From NCBI GenBank assembly GCA_030737875.1, contig CM060915.1:633890786-633954785 (forward strand): a stretch of DNA of 64,000 nucleotides, written 5' to 3'. This document shows, one piece after another, positions 33,251 through 45,679 of the stretch; the stretch's first letter is position 1, and each line of letters opens with the position of its first letter. Position numbers and translations under genes: made by a program. The notes under the pieces were generated by a model. That model saw nothing but the letters and a program-made list of their open reading frames with translations. It did no database searches and was not told where the DNA came from. This stretch comes from Allium sativum (Eukaryota > Streptophyta > Magnoliopsida > Asparagales > Amaryllidaceae).

Positions 33251-34917
33251 ACACCCCCCCCTCTATTCTCCTCTCCCTCCTCTCACAACTGAACCCATAA
33301 ACCCCTCCACGCCAGAAACCACCGATGTCGTCAGCTCCAGCCTCCTCCGTCCGTCGAGCTAGCGTCGCACCCCCTGCTCCGGCCATAGCGTTGACTGACA
33401 TCGAGCCCCCCTCCCCCCCCCCCCGTATCGCGAGCCTAACCCTCCCCGTTGCCACACTCCAAAATCGAGACCCCCAATTCGTCTGCACCACCACCCATCA
33501 CCCTGACCTGTGCGCACCCTCCCCCTTCCAATCAACCTCGACATCCCCTCCCCCTCCCCCCACTGAATACTGTAAGTTTTTATATTAAGTTTTGTTTTCC
33601 TTTTGATTTTTGGGTTTGTTTAATTAAACAAAGTTCTGATTTGTTTTAAAATAAAAGGTAGGATCTTTTGATATATAAAAGGTTGATCTTTATTAATTAA
33701 AAGTCGGATTTTTAATAAAGGCAAAATCGGATTTTTCTATATGTTTTAGCAAGATAAAAATCGAATTTTTATATATGAGAAAGAAGAATAAAAATCGAAT
33801 TTTTATATATGAGAAAGAAGAATAAAAATCGAATTTTTATATATGAGAAAGAAGAATAAAAATCGAATTTTTATATATGTAAAGGAAGTATAAAAATTTG
33901 ATTTTTCATGAAGTGAAGGTTAGATTTTTATCATATATGAAAGGAAAGATTTTTATAACATGAAAGGTAGGATTTTTTTATTTGAAAAGTTCAAATTTTT
34001 ATATTAGGAAAGTCTGAATCTTTAAATGATGAAGTAAAAATAGAATTTTTATATAATAGAGAACATAAAATTGTGATTTTTATATATGTAGTGGATACGG
34101 GCGATGAAAGTGACAAAAGCGAGCACGGCAAAGATTTCCTACATATGAAGGGTCGTGGAGTTTGGTTTAGCTAGTCGGTGAGAACTCCCCGCTTTTAATT
34201 TGATTTCTAGTTGAAATATATACTAGGATGCAGACGGTGCTTAGCAGCACCCGACACCCGTCGTCCATAGACCATGGACGACTTGTTGTTTGATTGCTTT
34301 GTTGTGAAATTTGATTGTTGATTGTGATGTGTAAAATATATATTCATGTGTTGAAATAAAATATATATTCATTTGTTTAAATAAAATATATATTCATGTG
34401 TTGAAAGAAAATATGTATTCACGTGTTGAAATAAAATATGTATTCACGTGTTGAAATAAAATATATATTCATGTGTTGAAAGAAAAAATATATTCATGTG
34501 TTGAAATAAAATATATATTCATGTGTTGAAAGAAAATAAATATTCATGTGTTGAAATAAAATATATATTCATGTGTTGAAATAAAAAATAAAATATACAT
34601 TCATTTACAAATCGAACGATTTGTTTATGTACGCAGATTTGACTGATATTGATTGGGATGATAAATTTTACACATCGCCCAACTGCACGAATAAAATCTG
34701 TGTTTGATTGTTTGAAACCCCACACGGGTGTCGGGATGAAAGTGGACATACACTAATCCCAATAATTAACTGTATGTCGATCGATTGATTGACTGGCTGT
34801 TATAAGCGTTGAATATTTATATTTGATGCTTATACAGTGTAGAATGCACTCTGGATGATGGTTGATGATTTATCGTTGCTATTATATACATGTGTTGTAG
34901 GGAATTCATATAATTAA

Positions 34918-34922
34918 CGTTA
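34918..34922. repeat. Left target duplication of E4
   Basis: CGTTA, repeated at 50912-50916. The empty site is 'aattaacgttatatgg' near 22965. Confidence 0.85.
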
Positions 34923-35842
34923 TGTAACAACCCAGAAATCCTGAACCAATTTAAAAAAATTAAATTAGCTATTTTAGTGGATTTTAAATATTTAAAATAA
35001 ATATTTTAAATAATAACAACGAAAAGTATGTTTGAATTGATGTTTGAAAGTAAATATAATTATTTTAAATTATAAACAAGGCCTGAAATGGCGCGGCAGT
35101 TTCAAAATTTGAATTCAAACTTTGACTGACTGTACCAGGTGCAAAATAAAATGGATTTTAGTGAAACCAAAAGTATTTAAATCTGTTATTGAATATCTTT
35201 CTAAAGAATCTGAAAAATCGAAGTTTCATAGCGGGGATAAGAAGTTATGGCCAAATGAATTTCAGAAAGGTCGCTATAGAGAATATATCGCCCTTGAAAA
35301 TAGACATTTTGCAAATGACCACAGAGTTCAACGAAACCACTTTTGTTGGATATGGGATGTCAAATTATTGCTAGGTTTCAAATTTCATAAATTTTGAAGT
35401 TAATATGTGAGCGTGGCGAAGAAAAATGTGTTTGGTCAATTATAGTTAAATTGGATCGACCAGAAAATGGCCATTTTTCAAATGGTCTCACAATTCGATG
35501 AAACTAGTTTTGTTGGGACCGTATTGTCAAAACATAGCTAGATTTATTTTTCTGGAATTTTTAGAACCAGTATGCGGCCCCGACAAATTGAAATGTAAGT
35601 TCAAATCAAGTATTGAATGTTTTATATTTTAATTTGAAGAGAAACTAACTGAAACAGTCTAATGGGCCTATGAAACATATCCCATAGTGTTCAGAATGGG
35701 GGTATTTAGCTAGGGACGACAGTCATTGGGTTTTGGATTGGAGTTCGTATGAGATAAGGGGTATTTTAGAATTTTAAAAATATATAAATTAAATAAAAAA
35801 ATCTGATTGGGCCAACACAAATTCTCTCTCGTTCTCCCTCGC

Positions 35843-35849
35843 TATAAAA
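35843..35849 (+). promoter_or_regulatory. TATA box of E4 5' LTR
   Basis: GCTATAAAAGGC, a classic TATA box, about 920 bp into the LTR. In the 3' LTR the same site has decayed to GATAAAC (46630). Predicted transcription start is about 35875, so R-U5 would be about 4.2 kb. Confidence 0.65.
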
Positions 35850-36176
35850 GGCGGTTGCCATTCCTTCCTTCTCTCCTCCCTATCTCCTTCCACACTCATT
35901 AAAATCGAGAGCTTCTGTTGTGGATTTTGAAGAGCATTACGAGGGCTTCAGATCCATACAAGATTTGTATTTTTCCATCGCTTGAATCGCTCGAATCAAA
36001 GCCACAAAGTCCGCCATTTGCAACCGTCGTCGCTGCTTCTTCTGGACGTCGAATTGAAGGTGGTTGCCGGCGCCGAGAAGCTGGTTCGAAGCCCTACGCT
36101 GTGGTAAAGGCCGATCATCATATCGTTGCACGGATTGCACGAAAATCGCAAACCTAGTTTTGAAGAAAACAGGAAG

Positions 36177-36182
36177 GTATAC
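36177..36182 (+). promoter_or_regulatory. Candidate 5' splice donor in E4 leader
   Basis: AAG|GTATAC, about 300 nt after the predicted start. Conserved in four Fam3 LTRs. Pairs with the acceptor at 40326-40327 to define a candidate 4.15-kb leader intron. Confidence 0.45.
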
Positions 36183-39100
36183 GGCCTTTTAATTTTAACT
36201 GTTCTATAGCACTTTAAAGCGCTACAGTTTATGATTTCACTGTAAAAATCATATCTTTTTTGTTTGTTGACGAAGTTCAGTGAAACAAGAGAGAGTGGAC
36301 TCGTGAGGACGTCTTCTACATTTTAGAAGAGACCGGATATTTTTCTGAGCCTTCTGCTATTTTTGGTGGAGTGGAACCCAATGTGAGATTTCTGAATTAT
36401 GAACGATATGGAAAACAACGATGTATAAATTTTATAGTCGATGCATGAGTTATATAAGCGTTGTACACCTCATGTATAAGTGTTGCATAAGTTGTATGTT
36501 CGATGTATAAGTTATATATGCGTTGTAAAAATTATATATGGTTGAAATGAAGTGAAATGAAATTGAAATATATTTATATACGAATATAGATATATATAGA
36601 TATATATATATATACACTCCCCTCATCCACAGATCTTGGACGATATTTATTAGTTGTGATATTGTTTGGATTATTGGTTGATGTGAAATTTGGTGAAAAT
36701 CATGAATGATTGATTATGGTTGAAAAATACCTGTTTGTGGTTGAGTATTATTTTGGATGAAACCACATAGGATTAGTTTATGGAAAAGAAAAATAAACAT
36801 GCTCGTCTGCGTACGAATTAGACGCATGAAATCCCCATTGTCAAAAACCGCGAGGTTTTAAGGTAGAGTGAGAAGCCGTACTAGGGACTGTCTCTGTTTT
36901 AACTACCCTGCCGTTATGCTGCCAAAATTTTCAATAATATTCATGTGTTAGAATTATTTTCATGTGTTGAAACTATATTCGTGTGTTGAATAGAAATTCA
37001 TGTGTTGAGTAGAAATTCATGTGTTAAATGAAGTTCACGTGTTGAATAAATTATTTGAAAGATAAAAATCACATTTTTATTATATATATAGGCTATATAA
37101 AATATTAGTATTTTAAATAAATTGTTTTAACACCAAAAATAACATTTTTACCTTATGTATAGACTATATAAAATAATTGTGTTTTGAAATAAATTGTCTT
37201 ACAATAAAAATCACATTTTTATTACATATATCAACTATAGAAAATATTCATGTGTTGAATAAAGGACTAGAACGATAAAAATCATATTTTTATCGTATGT
37301 GTGAAGTCAAAAACGTTCATGTGTGGAATATATAAATTGAACAATAAAATCTACATTTTTGTTGTGAATATGAAGTGCTAAAAATATTCGTGTGTTGAAT
37401 AAATATTTTTGATGATAAAAATATCATTTTTATCTTGTGAACGACCCGGTAAAAATACACAAGTGTTGAAATAAATATTTGTTTGATAGGAATATTATTT
37501 TTGACATGTGTATGAACTAAATAAAATAGTCATGCGTTGAGAGATATTTGTGTTCGCTAAAAATATCATTTTTATGCGAAATATGAAGTGTTAAAAATAG
37601 TGGTGTGTTGAAATAAATATTTTTGATGATAAAAATATGATTTTTATCAAATATATAAAGTGAAGATTGTTTTGAAATCGAAGAAAGAATTATATTTATA
37701 TATACTTATATAAATATAATTAAAATAAATCGAATAACGAAGCTGCAGTTCGTGTTTTGAAACCGTAATTTCAAACGATTATTACGGGAGATCCGACCAT
37801 CGGATTTTCCCGAAACCAAAGTCGTTGGGTTCGCTTTGGAAATATCATTCCAACAACACCCACTTTGTCAAAATCCAACGGTTGGATTGTCTGGAATGTT
37901 TAATTCAAATCTGAAGAAAAACAGCGCCAGAATCGATTATATATATATATAATTAAATTAAATTGAATAACGACGTTGTAGTTCATATTTTGAAATCGTA
38001 ACTTCAAACGATTAGTGCGGGAGATCCGACCGTCGGATTTTCCCAAAACTGAAACCATTGGATTCATTTTGGAAAGATCTTTCTAATGATATAAAATTTG
38101 TGAAGATCCAATGGTTAGATTTTCAGATATGTGTAAATCAAATCCAAAGAAAAACAGCGCCACGGCCGCGTTATGGCCTGAAGCGTCGTTTGAATGAATT
38201 GGCTATTTTTAAATAAATAAAAATAGCGATAAATCGTGATAAAATATTTTAAACGATATGGAATGGAAATAAACTGAATTTTCTTAGTTTATTTGATATT
38301 TGATGGTTGAATGTGTTTGGCATGAAAATCACATTAAAGAACAGAATTAGTGATATCGAATAATTTAACCATTGAAATAAATTGATTTGAAATTCTAAAT
38401 ATACGTGAATTATTTGAAAAGGCCGAGTTAATTTTCATTTCAGATAATTGATCGACGAGTGAAAGTCGAAGATATGAAGACGGTGCAAGACCGATGATCT
38501 TCACGTCGAATGGAGGGGTGCTACTGATGCTCATGATAGGAATAGCTACCTTGAAGGGGCTGAAGTAGTAGTCGTCCGGACGTACTTGTTGATTGTATGG
38601 ATGTGCGAGGTATTGAGTGCCTCTGGTTTCGTTCAGACTTAGAACGAACTTGTAAATGGACTATGTGTCTGACATTGGATTTTGTTCCGTGCTGATTGAT
38701 CTCTATTAAATATATATCTGTTTGGCGGCGGAGAATTTATTCTCTTGCTTAACGCCCTTCTCTGAGACGTACGAGCTCAGAGGTTATATATCGATAGAAA
38801 TCAGTCGCATGGAATGAATTGCCTGTGTGGCATGCCTAAGTGGCAGATGATCAAGGCTTTTATTGAAAAGCAAAGTCTTGTGGTTGATGATCAAAGTGCG
38901 GCTTGTGTGGCATAGCTTTGTGTATAGCGTTGTTTCGCGAGCCTGACACCCCAATATGAGCCAGAAACAGGAGAAGGACTTCAGGGAGGACATGCGTTTC
39001 CTTCTAGCTAGGAGTGGTTCTTTGGGTTTTGCACGCCCGGGTATTTTACTTATGTGGATGATGAAAAGCGAGGCCTCGTTTTGCTTCGGTCTCTTCGGAG

Positions 39101-40090
39101 CTGATGGTGTGGTCAGATATGAGTTTACGCCCCATAGGGCGGGGAAACGCAGTGTTCAGGAATTTTAATCCACATCGGTGGACCGGCCCTGATGATCCAA
39201 GGCTTGCCTGCGCGCTTGCCAGAGACATAGGCTAGATTGTCTCGAATTCGGTAAGGACTATCTTTTGCCTTGGTTCATGGTGGAAATCCAATTTCCAAAT
39301 ATGACACCGTGCGATTTTGATTGTGTGTGTATATATGTATTATATATATATATATATATATGGCAACATGATATATGGTACCCATGCCGTCTATTATTGA
39401 TAGTTATGATTGAAATTGTTTTTGAAACATATAAACACGAGTAATAATATCAAATGCTTTTGTTTTTTTCGTATCAAGCATATCTTGGCCATTATAAGGT
39501 AAAACTCTATCCTCCGGTTTGTGTTGCATTGTGTGATAGGAACTGAGTCTTATAATGGCTTCATTTTTATAAAAAGCATTGCGATGTTTAAAAGATTTAC
39601 TTGTTTTAAAGCACTGGAAATCCAATGGAGTAAACCCGTTCCGCGAAAGTGGCGTGGTCCTGTGATTAGCCATATTGGAAAATGTGTTAAGTAAATTTCT
39701 CATACCAGTCCTATGACTGACTCATAGTTTGTTTCACTTGCAAACTCGGGTGCCCCTATTTCTACACGGACAGCCTTGTATTCAGGTTTTAGCAGGCTGC
39801 TGGAGCTGAAGATGGATTCTATCATTTATCTCTTTTTATGTTGTTCAGCTCCTATTGTACATATTATGTTTGTTTTCCGCTGTAGACATTTATGTATAGC
39901 TGAACTGTATTTTGTACTAAGTATGATCCTGTATACTGTGTAACTCTGATGATTATGTTTATCCAGTGTATTCTATTGTACATTATCTGGTGTATTTATT
40001 TATTTCTGTTCTGCTGTTATCTGTTTATGTGTTATATTCCAAAGAATACCCTTGCCACCGTCTTATCGGGGAATGGGGTTGTCATAAACG

Positions 40091-40102
40091 TGGTATCAGA
40101 GC
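40091..40102 (+). promoter_or_regulatory. Primer-binding site of E4
   Basis: TGGTATCAGAGC four bases after the 5' LTR end: initiator-Met tRNA primer. Confidence 0.93.
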
Positions 40103-40153
40103 TTTGGTTAAGCTTAGTTCTGGAATATAACATATTAACGAACTCATCAAAAG

Positions 40154-40212
40154 TAGAACCAGTAGTGTTCTAGGACGAGTAACTCATTACAGATAGGATC
40201 AGTAATATCCTA
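40154..40212 (+). other. Twin leader hairpins of E4
   Basis: Hairpin A TAGAAC/GTTCTA with loop CAGTAGT (40154-40172); hairpin B TAGGAT/ATCCTA with loop CAGTAAT (40194-40212). Both stems are perfect 6-bp pairs. Stem sequence differs from the Fam2 hairpins while loop length and YAGTART sequence are kept. Confidence 0.65.
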
Positions 40213-40325
40213 GTATGAGTATAGCAGAATGAAATGCACCTCGATAGATGCATTTACATTCAAGTATATGTTTCTATGCTTTATAATCTCTTTTCTGTTG
40301 ACCTGACACTTGGTCTGCTATTTGC

Positions 40326-40327
40326 AG
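40326..40327 (+). promoter_or_regulatory. Candidate 3' splice acceptor before E4 gag
   Basis: A T-rich run followed by TGCTATTTGCAG|A, 12 nt before the gag ATG at 40340. The match to the plant acceptor consensus and its placement suggest a spliced gag mRNA. Confidence 0.45.
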
Positions 40328-40339
40328 AAGTACTAGAAA

Positions 40340-41301
40340 ATGAGTGCCAGAAACAGAAGAAGTAATACTGACGTAGATATAGAAGCTCTATTTATGAAAT
40401 ATAGAAATCTGGGTGGAGTACCGTTCTCAGGTAATGAATCTATTATTCAAATACAAGCATGGGTGCGCTTTGCTGAGAAAATCTTTGAAGGTTCAAACCA
40501 GAGGGATGACCAGAAATATTTATAGCATCTTGGGCACTCAAAGGCGAGGCTTTGTTCCAGTGGGATTCAATTGTTAAAGATAATCCAGAAGGTGATATCA
40601 CCTGGGATAGATTCAAAGAGCTTTTCAGTGAAAAATTTATTCCTCCAGAAGCAACCGAGAGGTTATGTGATGAATTCTACTATTTGATACAAGGAGATAT
40701 GAATATCCCAGAATATCATAAGAGATTCAATGAACTTTCTCATTTTGCCCCTCATCTAATTCAAGATCCAAAGAGGAAGAATCTGAGGTTTATTAATGGT
40801 CTTCAAAGAAAATACCAGAATAAAGTAATGGGGCATGTGAAGCTTCCTTTTTCTGAAATGTTATACATGGCTTATCAGTATGAAGATCTAATTAATCGAG
40901 GTCTTTTAGTCGATGAAGAGGAAGTCAGTTCGAGCAACAAAAGGAAATTTGAAGCTGATAGCCCAGAGGCGAGTACACAGCCTGAGGCCAGTACAAAGTC
41001 TGAGTTCTGAAAGAAGCCTAGATTCAAGAAGATAAGGGCTAAGTCTGAGGAAAAACCAGTGACGACCGCCATATGCAATAACTGCAAGAAGCCAGGGCAT
41101 TTTCATGGGAATTGCAAATCCTCGAAAAGAGAAAGAAATGTTGGGTCGAAATCCAAGGGCAAGTTTCAAGAGAAAAGAAAATGCAGTCTTTGCCATCGGG
41201 CTGGTCATATAAAGTGGGACTGCCAGTTATTGAGGAAATTTGAAAAGGGTTTGCAGAAGTTCCTGCATCCTCACCCGGTCAGGAAAGGCCAGATGTTTTA
41301 G
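40340..41301 (+). pseudogene. gag: gag of E4, frameshifted
   Basis: Starts at an ATG (MSARNRRSNTD) 12 nt after the candidate acceptor. The first 61 codons end at a stop near 40525. After a frameshift at about 40520 the capsid domain continues in another frame (ASWALKGEALFQW, RFKELFSEKFIPPEA, EYHKRFNELSHFAPHLI, LRFINGL), broken by TGA at 41008-41010, where the family context suggests an Arg CGA. The nucleocapsid follows in the same frame with two intact CCHC knuckles (CNNCKKPGHFHGNC and CSLCHRAGHIKWDC). It ends at a stop at 41299-41301, with protease starting in another frame just before. Total length about 320 codons, normal for a chromovirus Gag. It would be the RNA-packaging protein for E4 and, presumably, for Fam2 elements when intact. 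Confidence 0.9.
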
Positions 41302-44300
41302 AAGGCACACTTACTGTCAAAGATATTCCAGTTAAAGTATTGTTTGATACAGGCTCATCGTGAAGCTTTGTTGCAAAGAATGTGGTTAAGAAACTGGATT
41401 TGAATTTGAAAAATCTCAAAGCGCCGATGACCGTTCATAATCCGATTGGGGGTTCCCTCGATCTTAATTGGGTTTGTGGGCTTCCTGTCTCTTTTTCCCG
41501 GTATCAGTTCCCCACTATCGAGGTCATCATGAAGTTTACATAATTTGATTTTATCTTGGGATTAGATTGGTTAACCAAATATGAAGCTGAGGTTAAATGC
41601 GCCAAGAGGGTTGTTAAGGAAAAAACAAAGTTCAGAGAATATATAACCATTCCATGTGAAGGCCCGAATTCTGATAGAAAGGATTTCTGGACAACTTTAG
41701 ATGTTTCCCCTGCTCAACTAGAACCAGTTCCTGTCATTCCTGAGTATATTTCGGTCGACATTGAAAATATACCAGTTGTCAAGAATTATGCGGATGTGTT
41801 CGAAGAAGGTGTTAGCTTACCTCCGCAGAGAGAAATTGATTTTAAAATCTCTTTAGTTCCGAATGCAAGGCCAGTAGTTCACGCTATTCGAAGAATGACC
41901 TTGAAGGAAAAAGAAGAGTTAGACAATCAAACTCGACAGCTTCTATGGAAGGGTCTAATCAGGCCTAGTTTCTCTGATTGGGGAGCAGCAGTGGTATTTG
42001 TTTCGAAGTCAGACGGTACTCTCAGAATATGTGTAGATTATTGTAACTTGAATAAGCAGACGCTAAAGAATAAATATCCATTGCCTCGGATTGATGATTT
42101 ATTGGATCGATTGAATGGCGCGCAAGTATTTTCCCGAATGGATCTAGCTACAGGTTTCCATCAGCTTCGTATTGCCGAAGAGTCTGTTCCTTTGACAGCA
42201 TTCAGAGGTCCAGACTTATTCTGTGAGTGGTCAGTAATGCCGTTTGGCTTATGTAATGCTCCAGCTTATTTTGTCGATCTAATGAACCGGGTATTTAGAG
42301 GAGTATTGAATAAATTCGTTCTGGTTTTTATTGATGATATATTGATCTTCTCTAAATCAGAAAGCGAGCACGAAAAACATTTGGAACAAGTGTTAGAAAT
42401 TCTAAGAAAGAATGTTTTAAAAGCGAAATTTTCCAAATGTATATTCTGGCAAGAAGAAGTCAAATTTCTTTGCCACGTCATGTCAAAGCAAGGAATTTCA
42501 GTGGATCCCAGTAAAATCACTACTATTCAGAATTGGAAACAGCCTCGTACACCCACAGAAGTCAGAAGTTTTCTCGGATTGGCCAGTTATTATCAGAAGT
42601 TTGTTAAGAAATTTTCGAAGATATCCAGTCACTTAACAAAGCTTACTAAGAAACATTCGAGATTCAGCTGGACTCCCAAATGTGAAGCAGCTTTCCAAGA
42701 GCTGAAGTTAAAATTGATGACTGCTCCAGTGCTCTCAATTAATGACGACAATCATGATTTAAAAGTCTGGACCGATGCTTCTAAAGAAGTCCTTGGCGCA
42801 GTGTTAATGCAAAGAGGCCATGTAGTCTTTTATACTAGCCGTCAATTGAAACCACATGAAAAGAATTATGTTACTCACGACCTTGAATTGCTAGCAATTG
42901 TGTTTGCTATGAAAATATGGAGGCATTATCTATTGGGTGAAAAGTTCGAATTATATACGGATCATCAATCGTTGGAATATTTATTCACCCAGAAGGATCT
43001 GAATATGAGATAGGATCGTTTGTTAGAATTTCTCGCGGCATATGATCTGGATATCTTATATACATCAGGGAAAGCCAATGTTGTGGCTGATGTGCTCAGC
43101 AGAAAGAATGTAATTATCGCCAGTCTTATCATCACGCCTTCGTTGATTGATAACATATCTGCTCTTCAGAAGGATGATCACTTCATTCAGAAGATCAGAG
43201 AGAGAATCAGAAAGGCGAGCCCTCAAGTTTTCAAATAGATAACGAGGGGATTCTTAGGTTAAAGGGTCGGATTTGTGTTCCAAACATTCCTGAACTCCGG
43301 AGAGAAGTATTAGATGAATGTCACAAAGCCAAGCTTAGTATCCACCCAGGGGTGAGCAAAATGTATAATGATATCAAACGCACTTTCTGGTGGAAATCTA
43401 TGAAAAGAGACATTTCTTTATATGTTAGCCGGTGTTCTACTTGTCAACAAGTCAAAAGCGATCAGCAGAAGCTCGCTGGATTGTTGCAACCTTTGGAAGT
43501 TCCAGGTGGAAAGTGGGAACAGATTTCTATGGATTTCATAGATGGCTTGCCCAGAACCAGGAAAGAAAATGACAGTATTTGGGTGGTCGTAGATCATTTT
43601 ACGAAGACCGCCCATTTCATATCTTTCAAATCAAATAGAAATGCTCAGAGCCTAGCGCAGATTTATTTCAAAGAAATAGTTAGACTGCATGGAGTTCCCA
43701 TGAGCATCGTGAGTGATCGTGACCCGATTTTTGCTAGTAAATTCTGGGAAGCATTCCAAGCGGAATTGGGAACGAAACTGAATTTGAGCACTGCATATCA
43801 TCCTCAAACAGATGGTCAAACTGAGTGGGTAAACCGTATTCTTGAAGATTTATTGCGGGCCTGTGTTATTGATTTTGGCGGATCATGGGAAGACCATTTG
43901 CATTTAGCCGAGTTCTCATACAACAATAGCTACAAAGCGAGCCTGACAATGTTGCCATTCGAAGCACTGTATTGTAGACCGTGCCGATCTCCTGCTTGCT
44001 GGGTAGAACCTGGTAATAGACTTGTATTGGGGCCTGATATGATTCACGATGTTGTGGACAAAGTCGATTTCGTTAAGAAACGATTACTAGCCGCTCAAAG
44101 CCGATAGAAGAGCTATGCAGATAAGAGAAGAAGAGATATATCATTTACTGTTGGTGACTATGTATATTTGAAAGTATCTCCGATGAGAGGAGTCATCCGA
44201 TTTGGTAAAACGGGGAAATTGGCACCCAAATTTATTGGTCCATTTCCTATTCTTGAACGGATTGGAACTCTTGCATATAGGGTTCAATTGCCTGATTGGT

Positions 44301-44587
44301 TGCCTGGAGTGCATGATGTATTTCACATATCTCAACTACGAAAGCATGTGCATGATCCAGATCTCGTTGTAGAAGAAGCCGCACAACAGGATTTGGAAAT
44401 CACTCCAGAATTGGCAGTTAGAAGAGAGCCGATGAAGATCATTGGTAAAGAAACCAAGGAGTTGAGGAACAAAAAGGTTCACTTAGTCAAAGTGCAATGG
44501 AGTGGAGATCCGCGAGATTGTACTTGGGAAACTGAGGAGAGTATTAAGAAAGCCTACCCTAAGTGCAGGGTGGATATCTCTGATTGA
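41292..44587 (+). pseudogene. pol: pol of E4: PR, RT, RNase H, integrase, chromodomain
   Basis: Order seen: protease with LFDTGSS (41343-41360) followed at once by TGA (41361-41363) and a later TAA (41541-41543), then ILGLDWL; RT with the [10 protein letters not shown] box near 42325; RNase H ([23 protein letters not shown]) to TAG at 43011-43013; the tether to 43238; a frameshift; integrase with HKAK...IHPG, CSTCQQ, MDFIDGLP, VSDRDPIF and GQTEWVN (catalytic Glu kept, the usual Arg after it is Trp); TAG at 44105-44107; then the C-terminal domain with GKLAPKFIGPF, YRVQLP, HNVFH-type HDVFHISQLR and a group-II chromodomain (LVKVQWSGDPRDCTWETEE). Ends near 44587. At least four stops and one frameshift make it non-functional. 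At 43011 and 44105 the family usually has Gln, which fits CAG to TAG decay. Confidence 0.92.
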
Positions 44588-45679
44588 CTCTGGTGCAAGG
44601 TACATTTACCATATTTTTGCATTTCCATTCTATTCTTTACTTTGTTGTTGTTTTCTTTTCATGGATGTAAACTTTTAATCATATAGTCTGAATGATTTTA
44701 AAAAGAGTATATGAATTAATTAGTATATTTTTGAAAGTTAAAAACAAATTGATTTTTGTTTGTGTTGTGTGATTGTGAATTTGATTAATTGAATTATTAG
44801 AATGATAGTTAATTTAATCAACGAAGGAATGGTAAATTTATGCAATTAAATCACACATTGAACTGGTTTAAAAATAGATAGAAATATATACATTTGCATT
44901 ATATATGTTTGAACAGGTAAATGGATTAGCTGTTGAGTAAAGAATTTATTTGCGTGCCCAACAAATAGTTAAACCTTAATGAGTAGGAGGCGCAATTTTA
45001 TTATTATATCAACTCCTGTGAATGCCATTGGATGCGGAGTGCTAGTTGTTCTGTGTGTAATAATAAATGTCGCCATAGGATAGTAACAATTGATTTTGAA
45101 CTACACTACATGGCATACTTCTTGAAGATAGCATACTTCATCATATACCACATAAGCATTTGGAGCTTGTGTGACGAGGTTGAAGATTTACCATACGAGC
45201 GATAAGCTTGTATGGAGATGACTATATATTACAGGTTGAGCTGATGACTGATCTGGACTATATAAATTGTAACGGTAAATTGCAAGATTAATAAAAACCC
45301 CACACGGGTCTGGAGATAACAATAAACACGTCTCTCTAGTCATTAAGGCACAAAAACCATTTATAGGGTGATGAGAATTCATTCTCTGGAGTTATGATCT
45401 ATACACTCCCCTGTGGACACCGGAATATATCACTATAAATATGTGCATGCTTATTAGGATTTATTGGGTACCTAATACGGCCCAATAAATTTCCAAACTC
45501 CTCCCCGTACAAAGGAGGTTATGGCGAAATTTTTCGAAAATTTAGGGTGTTAGCCAAAATTTTGAAGAATTTGAAAATTCTTAGAAACTAAAAAGTTGAA
45601 GAATGAAAGCTAGAAGGAAAGTTGAGTTGGTTAATTAAACAACTTTCGACTTTGTTCCTTTTCGGGGACGAAAAGTTTT
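44588..45679 (+). other. 3' untranslated region of E4
   Basis: About 1.1 kb, AT-rich, no ORF of note. Its last about 200 bp (from 'ggaggttatggcgaaattt') is homologous to the 3' ends of the E2 and E3 internal regions and to 60650-60700 in S3. An 'aaaaaccccacacgggt' motif near 45294 resembles LTR text at 19176 and 34716. Confidence 0.75.

Larger units (their letters stand above)
32345..34922 (+). repeat. E3 3' LTR, left part (Fam2)
   Basis: Collinear with 16876-19380 of E2. Contains a TATATAAA box (33243-33250), a strongly C-rich leader (33255-33570) with a poly-C run at 33413-33423, GTAAGT (33572), a four-unit AAAAATCGAATTTTT array (33765-33895) and an expanded TTCATGTGTTGAAATAAAATATA array (34330-34600). 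E4 interrupts it at 34923. Confidence 0.9.
34923..40086 (+). repeat. 5' LTR of full-length Fam3 element E4
   Basis: Starts TGTAACAACCC and ends GGGGTTGTCATA, 5164 bp. Contents: TATAAAA at 35843-35849; a GC-rich leader to 36176 ending AAG|GTATAC; a (TA)n tract near 36600; TTCATGTGTTGAAT repeats (36940-37050); 'aaaatcacatttttat' palindromes (37060-37660); the conserved U5 block (38650-39005); terminal hairpins (39726-39780). A 79-codon reading frame from 35918 has a diverged partner at 46702, but it is not kept in S2 or S3, so I do not call it a gene. Confidence 0.92.

Noticed and set aside
33325..33649. Pro-rich ORFs in the C-rich leader of the E3 3' LTR
   Set aside because: Low-complexity consequence of C-rich sequence; not conserved in E2.
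35918..36157. 79-codon ORF in the E4 5' LTR leader with a partner at 46702-46947
   Set aside because: The two are LTR twins, so similarity is expected. Many of the differences are amino-acid-changing, and S2 and S3 do not keep the frame. More likely a GC-rich untranslated leader exon.
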